Below are positions 63,794 through 64,000 of a DNA stretch of 64,000 nt, piece by piece (the stretch's first letter is position 1; each line of letters begins with the position of its first letter). The DNA comes from Amyelois transitella. Lineage: Eukaryota; Arthropoda; Insecta; Lepidoptera; Pyralidae. The translations under genes were made by a program, and so were the position numbers. Below the pieces are notes generated by a model that ran no database searches, had not been told where the DNA came from, and worked only from the letters and a program-made list of their open reading frames with translations. The stretch is from contig NC_083516.1 of NCBI RefSeq assembly GCF_032362555.1, positions 10,503,001-10,567,000 of the forward strand, read 5' to 3'.

Positions 63794-64000
63794 TAATAGA
63801 AAAAAGACTACGACTACTCCATCTCTTTCCTATGGATGTCGTAAAAGGCGACTAAGGGGCATGCTTATAAACTTCGGATTCTTCTTTTAGGCGATGGGCT
63901 AGCAACCTATCACTACATATTTCAATCTCAATTCTATCTTAAAGCCAAATAGTTGAACGTGGCCTAAAAGTCTTGAAAAGACTGTTGGCTCTGTCTACCC
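63794..64000 (+). mobile_element. F1 copy cut by the window end
   Basis: Runs from ATAGAAAAAAGACTACG to GTCTACCC. Confidence 0.8.

Overview
The window reads as nuclear DNA of a moth or butterfly (Lepidoptera). Two of the repeat families resemble known lepidopteran ones: Helitron-like elements that end in a GC hairpin followed by CTAG, and tRNA-derived SINEs. The genes are insect-type acid lipases and SLC7 cationic amino acid transporters. GC-rich exons sit in AT-rich introns packed with short retroelements. No species can be named from the sequence alone.

Layout. 1-2.2 kb: repeats, a Helitron with an insertion, and a possible solo LTR. 2.2-7.3 kb: plus-strand lipase cluster with an intact intronless gene (2252-3454), a C-terminal lipase remnant (about 3892-4218) and a second intact gene (6085-7287). 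7.3-10.5 kb: repeats, including a terminal-inverted-repeat element and a perfect palindrome. 10.5-37.0 kb: a plus-strand cationic amino acid transporter gene (CAT-A). Twelve exons are certain (16445-36994), and a phase-compatible candidate first exon lies at 10532-10625. Its last intron, about 8 kb, contains two intact intronless lipase genes on the opposite strand (29764-30927 and 32956-34131). 37-42.7 kb: intergenic between converging 3' ends. 42.7-52.4 kb: a second transporter gene (CAT-B) on the minus strand, with ten coding exons encoding 624 aa and a probable non-coding first exon. 52.4-64 kb: almost entirely repeats, with one isolated exon-like segment at 56.4 kb.

How the genes fit together. 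The four intact lipases each keep a Ser-Asp-His triad, a signal peptide and a conserved cysteine pair, so they look like secreted neutral-lipid or ester hydrolases, probably digestive. The two transporters are convergent paralogues with different intron sets and would import cationic amino acids. Both families fit nutrient uptake, but a functional link is only inference from proximity.

Repeats. The dominant family, called F1 here, is about 250 bp and ends in (TATG)n; there are more than 60 copies or fragments. A second family (F2) has a different body but the same type of tail. Both tails can be drawn as the same bulged stem-loop with a compensatory base-pair change, which suggests one LINE partner mobilises both. 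F1 is involved in several rearrangements: a tandem array that fuses the 3' end of a CAT-A exon to F1 sequence, fold-back copies, and insertions within a few bases of splice sites. Nested insertions give a partial order of events: a hAT-like element inside a Helitron, a LINE fragment inside a tRNA-SINE, and F2 inside Helitrons.
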